This document shows, piece after piece, positions 32,001-45,018 of a DNA stretch of 64,000 nt; within the stretch, counting starts at the first letter, position 1; every line of letters starts with the position of its first letter. The notes beneath the pieces were generated by a model that saw only the letters and a list, made by a program, of their open reading frames with translations, made no database searches and was not told the DNA's origin. Source of the stretch: Rhodamnia argentea (taxonomy: Eukaryota; Streptophyta; Magnoliopsida; Myrtales; Myrtaceae); contig NC_063157.1 in the NCBI RefSeq assembly GCF_020921035.1, positions 24,445,015 to 24,509,014 of the forward strand, in the 5' to 3' direction. The position numbers and the translations under genes are program-made.

Positions 32001-32139
32001 ACTCAAGGAGCTCTGGATTCTCCAACCCTTTTCTGAAATCATTGAGTACTTTGAGGTCGCTAGGGTCAGTGACGCCACAAGCCAGTGTAATCAGGCTCAG
32101 ATGCAAGGCAATGCACAGGTTTCTCCTAATGTCAACCAT
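29081..32139 (-). CDS. TMK-type leucine-rich repeat receptor kinase
   Basis: Two exons (32139-29781 and 29589-29081) have a GT-AG phase-1 intron and encode 955 aa. The layout is: signal peptide about 1-22; LRR block about 70-305; a non-LRR island with paired Cys (about 319-366, including FFCLPEPGMQC and CEGPWFGLSC); a second short LRR block about 370-440; a Pro/Ser-rich stalk; transmembrane helix 505-527; and a kinase domain from about 610. Kinase motifs are GRGGFG 616-621, Lys637, HRD 736-738 and DFG 756-758. The intron falls after EYA and the join reads EYAVMGKVTTKVDVYSYG. The C-terminus GFAESFTSADGR is the TMK family signature. TMKs are plasma-membrane kinases for auxin (ABP1-linked) and brassinosteroid-related signalling. 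Which TMK this is remains unclear. The frame extends upstream to 32454, but that part is low-complexity leader and the ATG at 32139 is followed by the signal peptide. Confidence 0.93.
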
Positions 32140-32502
32140 CTTCGCCGGCTGAAGAAAACCATCAAGAAACCAACAGAGACAGCATAACCACAATGCAACT
32201 TCCAAAAAGCACAAATGGGCTGAGACAGAACCCCCCAGAAAGAAAAAGAAACAGGAAAAGAAGGAAGAAAGCGACGAAGAAGTTCCGAAGCCGGGGAAGC
32301 ACCCTATGTAACAGAAAGGGGACAATTTTCTCGGGAAAATGTCTGAAAATCTGACTGTAGTAAAAGAAACCAGATAAAAAACAAAAACAAAACAAATGGG
32401 GTTTCCAAACAGTAGCTCAAGATCAATCTTTTCGCTTTGGAAGATTTTATCCATTTCTTGACACTCGACTCCCCCAAGTCAAGGGGAAACAGTCCTCCAT
32501 GA

Positions 32503-32507
<5 letters not shown>

Positions 32508-32533
<26 letters not shown>

Positions 32534-32534
32534 G
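32508..32534. repeat. (CT)n microsatellite upstream of TMK
   Basis: About 13 CT units lie 370-395 bp before the TMK ATG, on the transcribed side of its promoter or leader. On the coding (minus) strand it reads (GA)n. Confidence 0.8.
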
Positions 32535-33556
32535 AATTTCGAATTATTACTTTTTTCACGTGGAAGAATCACCACCCTTTTTTCACGTAAAGCTTTGATT
32601 AGCAGACCTGTGACCGACAGTGATGATGGGGAAGCAATCGTATGGTTTGGAAGCATGAGAGAGGACATGCTCTTCTTCTCTGGAGGGCCGAGAGTCCTAG
32701 TGGGGCACGCCTTGGAAAAAAATGTAATCTTGGGCACGAGATCAATTAATTTTTCTGAGGGGTCCCGACCAAAATGTTGGATGGCAAAAGTAGCTCTGAT
32801 GTCGGCTAATCAAGCGGAAGTTGGACATTCTGCGCTGATTTCGGTTGGGGGCGATACATAACACGTGGAAAATTTCATGTTTCTGCACATAAAACTTAAA
32901 AAAGTTTCCTTCTTTACAAAGCTCAGTTCATCAAGACCAGATCGAACCGAGTCGTTTCCTCCCCATTAGCACTCGTCTTGAACGGGCTAATCCATTTTTG
33001 TCGGATCGATACGTAGACGAAGGTGAGCACAAACACGATGGATTCCCGGACTTGTTAGATCCATGTCACGGCGCGAAGAAGAGTCGGCATAAACATTCGG
33101 ACCAACGTGTTAATCATCGATTCCTCTGTGCAAACCCATGTATGGACTGGACACTCGCATGTGGACTCATTTAAGAGATCTTGAGTTAGCTTCTGTATGT
33201 GGTGGCCAAAGATCTGAAAATAACCCACAACGCATGATGAATTATTGTATTTCCTGTGCAGTTGTAATGTCCACTTCAGTCTTGAAACCCGACGAAGTTT
33301 GGACTAATCGCCAGGAACAAAACACCAGTCACTGTTTCAACTCCAATGCCATGTCTGGACCCGCCCCCACCAAACCACCTCAACCTAAGGCTCTGTTTCA
33401 TTCGGTTATCTTTCCTAGCCTTAGCGAAAAGAAACAGTCGGCATTCACTTTCGTTAACCACCTGATAGCAGCCACCAAAAAAGTTGAACCAGAGAGGGAA
33501 CGGAAACATGTCACGCTAACATCACGTTCTGCTCTAGAAAGGCTTGGCATAAAATC

Positions 33557-33559
<3 letters not shown>

Positions 33560-33596
<37 letters not shown>
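33560..33596. repeat. (GA)n microsatellite
   Basis: An uninterrupted GA tract of about 18 units in intergenic sequence. Confidence 0.85.
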
Positions 33597-33598
<2 letters not shown>

Positions 33599-34136
33599 CA
33601 AGTGGCAACTTGCATATGCATGGGGTTAACAGCAACAGCAAGATTCATATCGGAACGCCTCTAGTAATCTAATCTGTTCCGGAATTAACAAAAGATCAAG
33701 AAGATAGCTTCTGCTATGTTTGAACAATGAAGTAACAATATAGAGTATATCTGACCAAAATCACAAAACCGACAAATGCATCGAAACGTTAAGTTCTGAG
33801 ATCTTATGTCATTTCACCCTTTCACTACAATATGGATAGGCCAAAAACCAGTGATTCTACTGGAAGACAATGATCTAACAATGTTTTCTGCTGGGAGGTT
33901 GCATACACAGTGTTTTACTCACCTTTCTCAATTATATAATTCATCCTCACACTTCTGATTTTTCGCCGATTAGTTGCTTTCCTTCCCCAAGTCATTTCTT
34001 CATCACGTCGCAACCAAACGAGGAATCGAGATACTCTTGTCGATCCATTCCGTCGTTAAAAGAAAAACAAGTACCACTAGATTATTAAGTTCCTGAAATG
34101 CTGTAATAGTACTGACAACCTAGATTCACAAATTCT

Positions 34137-35290
34137 AACCCAGAAAAGAAAATCTAGAAATCACTACTTTCTTCATATTACCATCTTCTATCTCAAATGA
34201 AGTCCTACCAAAACAAAATATTCAAACTAGATTTGGGAACACTGTACTGAGAAAGTGAAGTTATAGTGCAACATCTCCGTATCAATGTTCCTTGAAAAAA
34301 GGTACCTTATCTACAAGGTACCTTTTGATTGAGTCAACCACCTTCACAGGAAAAGTCTCATCTTCTGGGTAATAAGCAATTGGATCAGCTAACAATGGAT
34401 CTGGAAGATCAAGAATGCCTTCCAGTGTGGCGTGGAGACAATAAGCTGAGTAGGTAACATGATACCCACCTTCTTGGACAATGAGAATGCGCCCTCCACT
34501 GTGCCTATCCGTGAAGCTGCGAATTTGTCGACCAATTGCCCGATATCCATCCATTGTCAAGCATTGCCTTCCATTTGGATCGAACTATGGTGGCAAAGAC
34601 AATAATCATCACGTAAAACATTCTGGTAAAACAAAGACATGTAAAAGATTATCGTATAGACAAAAGTCCTTTTGGATCTATAGCAAAATATCTCAGTTCG
34701 TGTAGCTATCCACATAAATCTTATTGAAGAAAAGATTCTGTATTTTCAACTTTGGCTCATAGGGATGAACTGTCCAATATGCACATCCTGCTCCTTATTT
34801 TTGTACTTTCACAATTTGTGGATTGTGGGTCTAGCATAAAGATGGGGTGAACAATGCGCTCTTAACAAATCACAAACAAATATGTCACCAAGTTTGGCAA
34901 TTGCATGCACCTAAGCATCCGTAGTTTTCTGGACAATGTAGCTTTGCATTAATGGCCCTAAAGACGCTGTAAAGTTTAATTGCCTTATTGTGCTTCCTCT
35001 AGAAACTTAGACTGCAACAGTTTTCATGAAACGTAGAGGATGCTTATTTCACAGTCTTAAAAGTACCCTAAGTTCTCATCATGCTATACAAGCATTCTGG
35101 CTTGAAAGAGAGGAAAAAAACTCATCCTTGTCTGAGAAATGGTCTCTGCTCCAGGAAGATGTTGCTTTGAACTGATTAAGGTGCCATTCTCCTCAGTAAC
35201 AGCTTGTACAAGTAGAACATATCCCAAATCCCATGATCACGTGGCCATTACATTAACAACAGTAGTTCCAAATTCGTGCTCCAATTAAGG
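34137..35290. repeat. duplicated segment, HDA8 3' region and intron 2 (copy 1)
   Basis: Collinear with 58720-59740. It includes HDA8 exon 3 and most of intron 2, with shared landmarks such as AATATGCACATCCT, CACCAAGTTTGG, AGCTTTGC and CATATCCCAAATCCCA. The duplication continues at 37570-37966 and 41469-42880, which match 60030-61830. Confidence 0.8.
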
Positions 35291-37272
35291 CTAATTTTCT
35301 TCAAAAACATCTTGTCAGGGCAGTCATAGTAACGTCATAAGTATTTCTAAGCCTTCATCTTTTTGGTTATGATAAGCTTTCATCCTTACATGAGAAATAT
35401 AGCTCAGCCATTGTCCAAGATTGACATTACTATGAGATTACTATGGAAATGATTCTTGTTAGAATGAAGTAATTCTCTCCTGTAAGCAAGGCACAAGCCA
35501 CAGCATGTTGCCCCAAAAGCAAAATCCCACACTTAATTTGGAGAATCACCTAGTTTTCCTAAGAAAAGAGAGAGATTCTTTAACCACAAAGAAATTGATC
35601 TACATAAAAGGAGAAAATAGATTCTCACAAAGTGCCACTCTGTCGAAGGCATAGCTCAAGTTAAAAGTTAAGACATGTAACTGACTTGTTTGATAGTTCA
35701 ATGACTCACAACAGTATATTTCTATGCAATATACCAACCTAGGAAATCCAGTTCCACATCAATTACTGAAGAGAGTGTACCTGCATGTAATTGGTAAGGT
35801 ACAAAAGAGGATCTACTTACCGCACTAGAGTCTTGGCCAATAACAAGAACAACCATTTCGGGTTTGAAACTCTCCACGGCTGGCACAACCAGCTCAGTCA
35901 TGGCATACTCGTATCCCCTGTCTCCTGTTCCATTTGGCAAGGGAATGTTCATGTTATACCCATATCCTTCACCTTCACCGAGCTCATCGACAGATCCATT
36001 TTGCGGATGAGATGGACCCCACGACCCGTGATTCATGTGGAGAGAGATGGTAAGAACGTCGTTGGATTGGTAAAACCCCTCTGCTGTTCCATTTCCATAG
36101 TGCACATCTATATCAACCACGACAACCCTTTTGCACCCGGAGTCCAATGCCAATCGAACTGCTAGACCGGCATTGTTTAAGAAGCAATACCCATCGGCTT
36201 GAGAAGGCTGAGCATGGTGACCAGGTGGCCTCACTAGTGCGTATGCAATGTTCCCCTTACCATCGAGTACATGTTTCATAGCAGACAGTGTGTTACCGGC
36301 AGCAAGAAGCGCGGCACCCCATGACCCAGGGTTCAAGAAAGTTCCGCAGCAAAGAACTTTCCCTCCACTTTTATCGGCTTCCACTAGTTCTTTTATGTAT
36401 TCTGGAAGTTCAAAGATGAGAATCACATCCAATTTGAGGTGGTTTTCCACATTCAACTTATCACCAACCCAATGCGGCTGCCATGAAAGGAACACGTTCG
36501 ACAGCCTCACAAGTTAACTGTAACAACTCCGACTACTACACCAAAACTTCTGAGTGCAGACATTTTCCACTGCTAATCACGCGGCATGGTGTTTAACAGG
36601 TTAAATGCTGAAACAAACATATTCAGAGAGCCATTTTCTTTTCAGGAAGTCGGTTATCTCGAGTCCCTGAGGATACATTTCTCTCACAACTAAGAAGTAC
36701 CTTCCAATTCATTATCAAATGACACCAAACCTCAACTGGGCATAGCGAATTAATTAACTTCAGCACTACAAGAAAATCTGAGCTTGCACTTCCAATCCTC
36801 CAACACTACAGAAGACCAAGCAAAAGACCAAAATCTCTCTCTACCCTACAGCTCACCCACAATCACATGCAGCCTTTTACCCATCGAATCACTGTTCTCT
36901 CCATACGCATTCCAACCCAATCAAGCTTTCTCACACAACAACAAAGAACAAGAGAACAGAGTATGGTTACCAAGAGAGAGAATCAGAATCGTAGAAAGTA
37001 CCTGGAGAGTGAAAAGAAAGGAGTTGAGAGATGAGAGCAGGCGTTGCAGAATGCCAGGAGACGTAGGGAGAGATGGGTCCACGCTTGAGGATGGAGACCA
37101 TGTTTCGGACCCTGTCGGGGTTCTCCGGGTGCCTCTCGAGCACGTCCAAGAAACCCGGGTCGGAACCCGTGTCGAACACGCCCCGACCCGTGTCATGGTT
37201 CAGCATCCCGTCGTGCCAGAACGCGTCGACCCGGCCCGTCGAAGGAGGAGGAGAAGGAGAAGCAGCAGCCAT
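34282..37272 (-). CDS. HDA8: class II histone deacetylase, HDA8 type
   Basis: Three exons, 37272-37002, 36401-35821 and 34584-34282, have GT-AG introns and encode 384 aa (Arabidopsis HDA8 is about 377). The order is: RVDAFWHDGMLNHDTGRGVF near the start; RPPGHH at 148-153 with the catalytic His pair; QADGYCFLNNAGLAVRLAL; DIDVHYGNGTAEGFY at 187-201, where Asp189 and His191 are zinc ligands; and GQDSSA at 279-284, with Asp281 as the third ligand. Exon 3 starts FDPNGRQCLTMDGYRAIG and ends FFKEH. It should remove acetyl groups from lysines by Zn2+ catalysis. In plants HDA8 is a little-studied class II member, probably cytosolic and nuclear. All catalytic residues are present. A degraded copy of exon 3 lies at 58.9 kb. 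The last 20 aa are less conserved. Confidence 0.93.
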
Positions 37273-39281
37273 TAGAGAGCTGAATTGCGAAGCAGTCGAT
37301 GATGTCTCCGTCTTCTGGTCCTCAAAGCTTGGAATTACTCGGTACTAGCAAGTGTTTTGCCCGTTTATGCTTTTTGCCCGCAATTGTCTATATGTTCCTA
37401 GGCGGTTTTTGTTATAAATTATTCTTTATTTATGAGTTCGAGTTCGTTTCGAATCTTTTCGTCTCTTTCAATTTGCCATTCACCAATTTGCGAATCTTCC
37501 CACCATGAATGACCCACTTACCAAACACCCATGAGAATAAAATATCTAGTAGAGCCGAATGGGACTGCGGTGATGCTGATAAGATCTCCAAGGCAATGAA
37601 ATTTGAAAGAGAAGGAAAGCTAAAATAAATTCACAAACATGTGATGGTTAAGCAGAAGTTTTTTTCTTCCAACTTTTGACACAGGACTCTGCCATGATGT
37701 GTGTTCAGCAACATATAGGTGGCTATCATCATCATCCATTTTCGCCCGGTTGTCGCGATACATTCTAATTTCTACTTGAACTCTGCGATCGCCCTTCAAT
37801 GGTGATCGTATGGTGAGTTGTATCATCATTGAGAAGCGGCTGAAGTGTTTCTCCTAGTAGTCATGAAGTGGCTGGATGATTCCTTGGTGAATCATATGTC
37901 GATGCCCCAGCGGCCGCAATGCCTCGAGCTCCGTGCACTTAAAACGTGCCGGGGAAGGCGGTTCGTTGTTGACACTCGATTTTTAATCGGCCTTTTTCTC
38001 GTTTATTTTTGGAAAAACTCATAAAAAAAATTCATAAAAATTCAAAAAATTATAAAATCAATTTGGGGACCTTAGCCAAGCCCAGTGAACCATTTTTGAA
38101 CGAAAATTGATTTTTTGCATTTTTTTAAATATTTTTCGAAAATACGAAAATGCTTGAAAAAAAATCAAGAAAAATTAGCTTTCAAGGTCAAAAAATACAT
38201 AAAAATAGTCAATATTTTTATTTTAATCCCTTTTCATTTTGACCTTTCAAAAATTCAAAAATCAAGTTCAATTCTAAGTGTTTCTTCATTACTCATAGGG
38301 TTGAATTTGTTCAAAAATTGCAATTTGAGTCTTTTAATTTTCAATTTTCTCTTTCTTAGAGTCATGATATTCAATTTCAATATCCAGCACTTCAATTTTG
38401 TCCAATTGCCCCCTCAATTGTGTGAATTGCACGACTTGGACTCAATTGCATAAAAACTTTTCAATTTAGTCCCTAGATACTATTCAAAGTCAAATTACTT
38501 AAAATCTAGGGATTGCCATGGCAATGTAAGACCTCCTCCCTATGTTTTTTGATGTTTTGAATCGATCGGTGGGGGTCATTTGGATCGATTTGTCCATTTA
38601 GGGTTTCGATTTGACAGTTCCAATTCTCGAGTCAAAAAAACAAATTTGAGGTTTTTGTGAAATTCTTTGAAAACTTTTGCGGAAAATAGCATTTCTCGAT
38701 AGAATTGACGCCCCTGATTCCAATTATGTGATTTAATTTGATAAATTTTGAGAAATTTCAGGTCGATTTCAAGAAGCGACCGAATCTTTCGGGTCGGATC
38801 GGGTCCGACCCAGTGACCCGGTTGAACTCAACTTCCCCAAATCAAATTTCCCGCGCAAATGCTAGACTTGCAGACTGAAATTTGATCGAGAAATTGATGA
38901 TCCAATTGGCCCTAATCGGTGGAATTGATGGAGGGCTTTTGTTGGCCGGCGTGTCCTGCATCTATTGGGATCGGTCTGGGTCCGCTGAAGCAATGCCGAC
39001 GAGGCCAAAAAGTCCAATGGCCGTATTCAGTAGAACCTCAGACCAAATTCAGGCCAAATGGCCTTGAATTTGAGCTCGCCTGAATCTCATTAAGTTCACG
39101 AGACGTTCCCTGCCGCCGACGGACCATTTTGCATGGGTCTCCGACGACTGGCACGTGCGACCGTCCATCGACTTACTCCCTCCCGACGCGCCAAAATTGA
39201 AAAAAAAAAAGAAAGGGTTTTACTTAAACCTCATGCGTTTTCATTGGAGGAAAGGCTCATTCGGTTCGCACAACTTCAACA

Positions 39282-39284
<3 letters not shown>

Positions 39285-39331
<47 letters not shown>
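39285..39331. repeat. (GA)n microsatellite inside the LTR
   Basis: An uninterrupted GA tract of about 47 bp near the middle of the solo LTR, followed by GTGATCGTGAGC. In other LTRs such purine tracts can lie close to the transcription start, but no TATA box is obvious here. Confidence 0.85.
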
Positions 39332-39333
<2 letters not shown>

Positions 39334-40479
39334 GATCGTGAGCTTGCACGATCGCCATTGAAGCCGAACCTGTTCAGTGCTCGCTAGGCCATCTCCGGCG
39401 AAATCGAAGCTCGCGGTCGGCCATTCTTGGCTCCCGAAGCCCCAAGGAAGCTAACAAACCCGTCCAATCTGTTTGAAGACTTAGAAATAGGTGAGACTCT
39501 CCTTCGAACTCTCTCTCGGCCTCGCATGGTAACTCAAGTCCTAGTGCGTCATTTTGAGTCCTATGAATCACGATTTACTCTTTGAATCGAGCTGACCATT
39601 TCCGCACTGGTTTTGTGCATTTTTGTCACATAATTTCCCGAGTCGACCTCCATATCTCTCTGACTGGGCGCGAGCTCTCTAGCTCGATCTAGACTAAACC
39701 GAGCCGTCGCGAACCTCGGGTAAGTTCTCTCGACCTTCTATGATGCTGCCTGATTGATTGATTTAGATAAATCGCGCATAGAATGGCTAGGGCGACTTCT
39801 TCACTGAAGATTAACTTTTGGCCGGAATAGTGACTAGTGCATCTGTGATTCTAATGGAGTAAGCTTGGTATATGTTGTAAAAGATGTCAAACTAGTTCGA
39901 ACTGTGTTGGTTTCGGGTCATTTGGACCTCTATAGCCGTCAGAATAGGCTTTCGACGAGGCGTCGGCGAAGGAATGCCGACGCCAATCGTCTTCTCGGCC
40001 AGAGTTGACCAGGTCAACGTTTGTTGATCCGGTCAACGGTAACTTGGTGCCGACGTGACGCCACGTGGCATGCCACGTCAACTAGGCCGTTAGAGTTGTT
40101 ATAAAACCGTTAGGCGATTGGACGGCCCATAGGCAGCCACGTGGAAGCATTCCAGTCGTCCGATCAATAATTAGAATTTTTGGATATTCTGATAAATAGA
40201 TAAAAAATTTTCGAAATTAAAAAAAATATAATAACAAAAGCGATGCGGCATTGTTTTGGACTAGTAGGCGAGCGGGCCTAGGTCCAGGTCAAGGCTGGGC
40301 GCCTAGCCCATGTGGCCTAGGTCAACCCGGTCCATTGGGTCTTTCTTTTAAAAAAAAAATTATTTGAAAAAGAGTTGGAAAAAGAATTTCAAAAATTCTA
40401 AAAATGGTTTTAAAAATCCAAAAAAAAGGAAAAATTTGTAGAAAATTCCTAAAAAAATTTCAGAAATTCTAAAAAATTG

Positions 40480-40890
40480 AGGAATGACCATAGTCAACTG
40501 GCCAAGCCTATTTTTGAGATTTCTTTTCCCGATATTTCTGAAATGATACTTTTACCCTTTAGGGGTAATTTATCTCCAAAAATTCTCGTGAGTTTACGGA
40601 AAATGCCGAAAATTAGGAGATGGGTCAGTTTAGGTGACCAATCCTATTTTTGGTTTTCCAGTCCTCGTTTCCTTTGAAAAATGATGATTTTACCCCTCAA
40701 GGGTAGATCGCCCCAAAAAATTTCAGAAAATTTTGAAAAACGTCGAAAAAATAGGAAATCGCCACAATCAACTAGCCAATCCTATTTTCGACCCTGGGCT
40801 CCCGGTTCTTTCAAAAATGATAATTTTTCCCTTTTCGAAAAATTGTCCCTTGATTCTTTCAAATTACAATTTTTCCCATCATGGACAAAT
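40480..40890. repeat. three ~137 bp tandem repeats inside the LTR
   Basis: Units start near 40480, 40616 and 40753. Each has AGGANATNNNC, then CAACTNGCCAANCCTATTTT (or close), then a TTTACCC/TTTTCCC block. Divergence is moderate. Related sequence in reverse orientation is found inside the Tourist-like element at 15480-15700. Confidence 0.7.
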
Positions 40891-43243
40891 TGCTTCCAAA
40901 TCACTCATCTCCTCTCTTATGTTGTGTTTGACTTTTCTCTAAGCCAATAGGGCTTTAGTAGGAATGTCATGTTGATTTGATGTGATTTATCTGCCCATTT
41001 TGTTTCCTTGATTTGAGCATTTATTTTACTGGTTGTGATTGTTAGGGTAGTCATTCCTATCTGCATGAACTCCTAGATTTAGGATTCGTACCCCTACTCA
41101 TCTGCATGAAATTCTAACGTTAGAAAATTTAGACAACTTAGGTGCTGAAAGGGGGTCGATTACGATAATTGGCGTAACTAAGTCCCCGATTCACTTTTTT
41201 GGTTCTCGCAGAATCGAATAGAAGCTCCTAACTATTTGATAGGGTTTTTCCAATCATACCCTCCAAGAAATGATTGGTGGCGACTCCAAGGCATGCACAC
41301 ATAACACATGTCACTAGACCACATTGAAAGGTCGATCCGATTTTATCCTCCGTTGCGATTTGGGTAAAAGGCCTTGAGAGGGGCCCGCGTCCAAAATCCA
41401 CGGACAACTGGATCGAAAGACGACCCATTAACCCCCCTCGCTCTTCATCTTGTGAGAGGGTCGCGACATTCGTCAATGGCCTCAATGGCCGCAAGGTCGA
41501 TAAGCTGAGGAACGACGGCAGTAGCTGGTTTTATTTCCATGAGATCAGCACCTTCCCACCAGCGCAATTTTAGCAGCGACTTGGGTTCTTCGGAGGCTGC
41601 CTTGGCATTAGCTAGTTGGATACCAACCGACGTCAATGGTCGAGTCATTTTCGGAATGGCTGATGCTATTTCCCTCAAACAAATGCCAGACTCCAGAGAA
41701 ATCTTCATGGAGGGTTCTTGAATTTTCCCTTGAACATGAGCGGGCGCCTGGACACGTACTCGATCAGTCATTAATCATCAACATAAGCTCTAACCGAGTT
41801 CGTGGCCTATCGTAGGAACGATTTCTCTGGGAGATGGTAATACAATCCAAGACAACCACCGACATTTATGGTTCAAAGATTTATTGAGACTTGGTTTCTG
41901 CAAAGAGTTGCACCTAAATGAGATTAATAAGACTGCTGATTTTCGAAAACAATACTGGCAACGGACCCGGGTATCGGATTGAAGATAGCTATCAAGAACT
42001 TCAATCTTGTAGGTGCGCCGAAGAGTCAGTTCCAATTTTCAGATGATGCTCCCAGAGATGACGAAACCGGAATCGACCATGACATGGCTCCCATCTTGCC
42101 ACATTAGCCTGCAAAGAAATGAAATCAGGTTGACCTAAAATCTGATTCTGGAAGCAGAGATAAACAGCTTGTTTAATTACCAGCATCTCTTCATTGTCGT
42201 CGGGTGTCAACACAGATCGATACGCTTGAAGAGAAGATCTACTGTCTTCCTTGGATTGCGCATTATCTGATAGTATGAAGTGCTTATCTCCAAATCCTCT
42301 CAGGTAAGGCTTTTGTCAGTCCATCTTTGTTCCTTGAACGAAGCTCATTTCCGAGTAAGTTTTCGAATTTGACCAAAACCTTCTAGGAAAAACCCGAGTT
42401 TGTACATGTTTGCGGCGATCAGATCTTGAAGCTGTTCACTGCTCCAAACCGGGCAAATGCAGATGCACACTACGATGGTGATGCAACTCCTGAGAACAAT
42501 GGCCGAGACTCTTTGGAAGGTCATTGTGATTGCCTGATTCTCTCGATAACCGGATACGGATACCAAGCAGAAGGTCAGATTGAACACTATGAGCCCATAA
42601 TCGTGCCTCGCCTGCATTTCAGGAGGAAATCTTGTAAATGTCACCAGAGCAGCTTCATAAAACCAAAAACATTAGTTAAAATTCATCAGTAAGTGGTAGA
42701 CGGGGGCCAGTTTCTTCTTTAGCTAGAACAAACCTGTCATGAAGACAAAGAAAGCTAACAGTATTGGCTCCGCGGTTGTTGCTGAAAGAATCGTGACTAT
42801 GTGAGCTCCAATTCCTTAGAGCAGCACTTACATTTGCTGCTAACATTATGTTCAATCCTTTCCCAAGGGTTGCTCCTGAAAAAAAGTTGAACAACATCGA
42901 AGTATGTAAACTCCTTTCCCGACACATTGTGATAGTTACTGAACTGTCGAAGCTTATTACCAACAGAGAAATCGAACACGACCACAATCGTTAAGGCTGC
43001 CCAACTCGCTTTGATGCCAAAACCATTGCAGAGCGGTCGAAAGTAGTAGAACATGGAAACAAGTGTTAAAGCCAATCCGACTTTCAAAGAATGAATGATC
43101 TCTCTGGGATGATCCTGCCCTAGTTCCTTCGCTCTCACTGCGATGAAAATGACTTCCGTGCATATGTTCTTAGGCAAAGCCTCGACAGATTTGTACCCCC
43201 TCGTGAAAGGCCCCGCCTTCTCATTGTCTTGAATAGTCGCCAT

Positions 43244-45018
43244 TTCCGGTGTTTCTCACGCAATGTCCTCAGCAATTCTGCTCAGCAAAGCAAAAAAGCC
43301 GAGCAGTGTGTTGCAAAAAAAGGCCAGATCCTGCATTTATAGATTTGGCAAAAACAGGCTAGATCCTATCTTTATAGCGAAGCAGTTTTCGGGGTGGTGT
43401 TGAAGCGAAAAGAGGTATGCGTTTATAGATTTGGCAGAAGTCTGGCCGGGTATCATCTATCTCTTCACTTAGAAGGTGTTGACCAAACTTAATCTTGATG
43501 AAACTTTGATTAACAGTTATGATGTCCTATCACAATGTAAATGGAGTCGATCTCCTCTATGCTTAGCCTTAGCCTCTTAATGGATCAAAGACAGAAAGAT
43601 GGGGCAAATATGAAAGCCAAAAACACGGTAGCAACTGAGTGTCGAGCAGGCCTTCGTGCGTTCGCACCCGATTTGCGGCGCAATTACATGGAGATCTGAC
43701 GATAAATATAAGAACTTCCGTCCAAAATCTGGCCATTAACGCATGTATTTATTGCTGTACTTTACATGTGACGCTTAAGACTTTGGTTTAGACCAGAGAG
43801 TTTCACAAAAAGCCTAGCCTAGATCGAATGCAATGTGAGTTTCCTTTGTCTCTTTGTTTCAGAAATCAAGGAGGAGGTGATAGAACTCTGTTGTCTGGTT
43901 GCAATTCTAATGGGCTTGTCCTATTTTGGGAGCTTTGATCCATGAGATATTCCTCGGCCCAATAGACAACAATGGTCAAGACTAAGCCCAAGAGTGGGAT
44001 GACATAAACCCTAAATCTCATTTCGAGAGTGAATTAAAAATTTTCAATTTACCTTTCTTAATTAGATGAGACATCGACACATTTTTTTCTTTTACAAAAT
44101 GCTTAACATATTAATTACCTTTTTCAAATTGTAAAGACTTAAATCAATCGTAAGTACTAATGCAGTAGAAACGAGTGATAACACGAATCTAGAGGAAAAA
44201 AAAAATTACTAGATTTCCAAGCACAATTCGCACGTCGCGAACACGGAGACTTGCATAATGACCGATAAAAAATTTTCAGTTCATCACTTCACATCCAAAG
44301 AGCGAAGCTAAATTACAACGAAAACATAACCAATTTTTGGGTACAAATTCAAGGAAGCTGAAATACAAACAAGGAAGCTGAATTAAGAAAATACAAGCTA
44401 ATCTACCAAATTCAGTACTACTGAAATTAAATAGAAGCGCATGAGATATTAAGATATAACTCAAAACTCTAAGAAAACCCTAAATATGAGGAAAGTAATT
44501 CAAAGTTCTGTTTGCAATTGCGTCCACATTTTTGGATGGGATTGCAACTGCTGTGTGTGTATGTGCGATTGAGAAAGGGGATAGATTGAAGATGTTGCTT
44601 TATTTCATGAATGGAGATTAAAACTTGTACAACGTATCATCGTTGTATATTCTTTTGTGCATGAGTAACTTCATCAATTGCATTGCCATTCTTGAGTGTC
44701 AAATCACAGATTCACAAACGTGATTCCTCTAGACCGATTCAAAATCTTGTGCATGTGTTGGCGCAACAAAATAAAGGTGAGAAAGTCATTAATCCGACTA
44801 ATTTGTTGAGAGTTGGATCAATTCGATTGGCTTAATTTAAGTCCAAATATCAAAATGATATGCTAGCAAAAGTCATCTTCAGCAATTCAAAGTCGAGTGA
44901 TGATCAATCAAGTCCTTTTTAGGATCTAGACTAACTTTCATTTTATTTTCCATTATAAAGATTTGTTTTGTATAATTTTCTGATAAATCTGAAAAATTTT
45001 ATTGCAGTTGGCATGTCA
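43244..45018. other. intergenic, upstream of ALMT pseudogene 1
   Basis: A short local duplication occurs near 43320-43440 (TTTATAGATTTGGCA appears twice, followed by similar GGCTAGATCC / TGGCCGGGTA text). Otherwise no gene or element is recognised. Confidence 0.35.

Larger units (their letters stand above)
32140..34281. other. TMK 5' region and spacer to HDA8
   Basis: It holds the TMK leader and promoter (minus strand) and two dinucleotide tracts: CT at 32508-32534 and GA at 33560-33596. A segment near 33714-33785 is related to the edge of block B (24240-24295). From about 34137 it matches 58720 onward (HDA8-ALMT duplication). No other gene is recognised. Confidence 0.45.
37967..41468. mobile_element. 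solo LTR of a retrotransposon, 3.5 kb, with 5-bp target duplication
   Basis: The element starts TGTTGACACTCG and ends GGGTCGCGACA, giving TG...CA termini. It is flanked by a perfect 5-bp repeat TTCGT (37962-37966 and 41469-41473). The flanks join to a continuous ALMT exon, and the related copy at 60.4 kb shows the uninterrupted order. No gag, protease, reverse transcriptase or integrase is visible, nor a second LTR. GTGGCGACTCC near the 3' end resembles the ends of many plant Ty3/gypsy LTRs (weak evidence). It contains a GA microsatellite and a ~137 bp tandem repeat. Confidence 0.82.
37854..43243 (-). pseudogene. ALMT pseudogene 1, split by a solo LTR
   Basis: The six-exon ALMT layout of the intact gene (49285-51512) can be followed. 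Exon 1 is 43243-42961 (...SWAALTIVVVFDFSVG). Exon 2 starts at 42875 with GATLGKGLN and then loses the family frame. Exon 3 is about 42640-42390 (TRFPPEMQARHDYGLIVFNL). Exon 4 is about 42296-42187. Exon 5 starts ANVARWEPCHGRF and then frameshifts (...SSAHLQD stop). Exon 6 starts near 41750 and runs to AIEAIDE, where the LTR at 37967-41468 interrupts it. The rest of exon 6 resumes at 37966 and stops at 37854-37856. With two frame breaks and a 3.5 kb insertion it cannot encode a channel. Confidence 0.88.

Noticed and set aside
32140-32454. 105-codon upstream extension of the TMK reading frame
   Set aside because: It is Phe/Ser/Leu-rich leader-like sequence. The ATG at 32139 is directly followed by a good signal peptide and gives the normal family length.
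36784-37275. 163-codon plus-strand frame
   Set aside because: It is antisense to HDA8 exon 1 and part of intron 1.
39133-39387. Open frames with Arg-Glu repeats
   Set aside because: These are a translation of the GA microsatellite inside the solo LTR.
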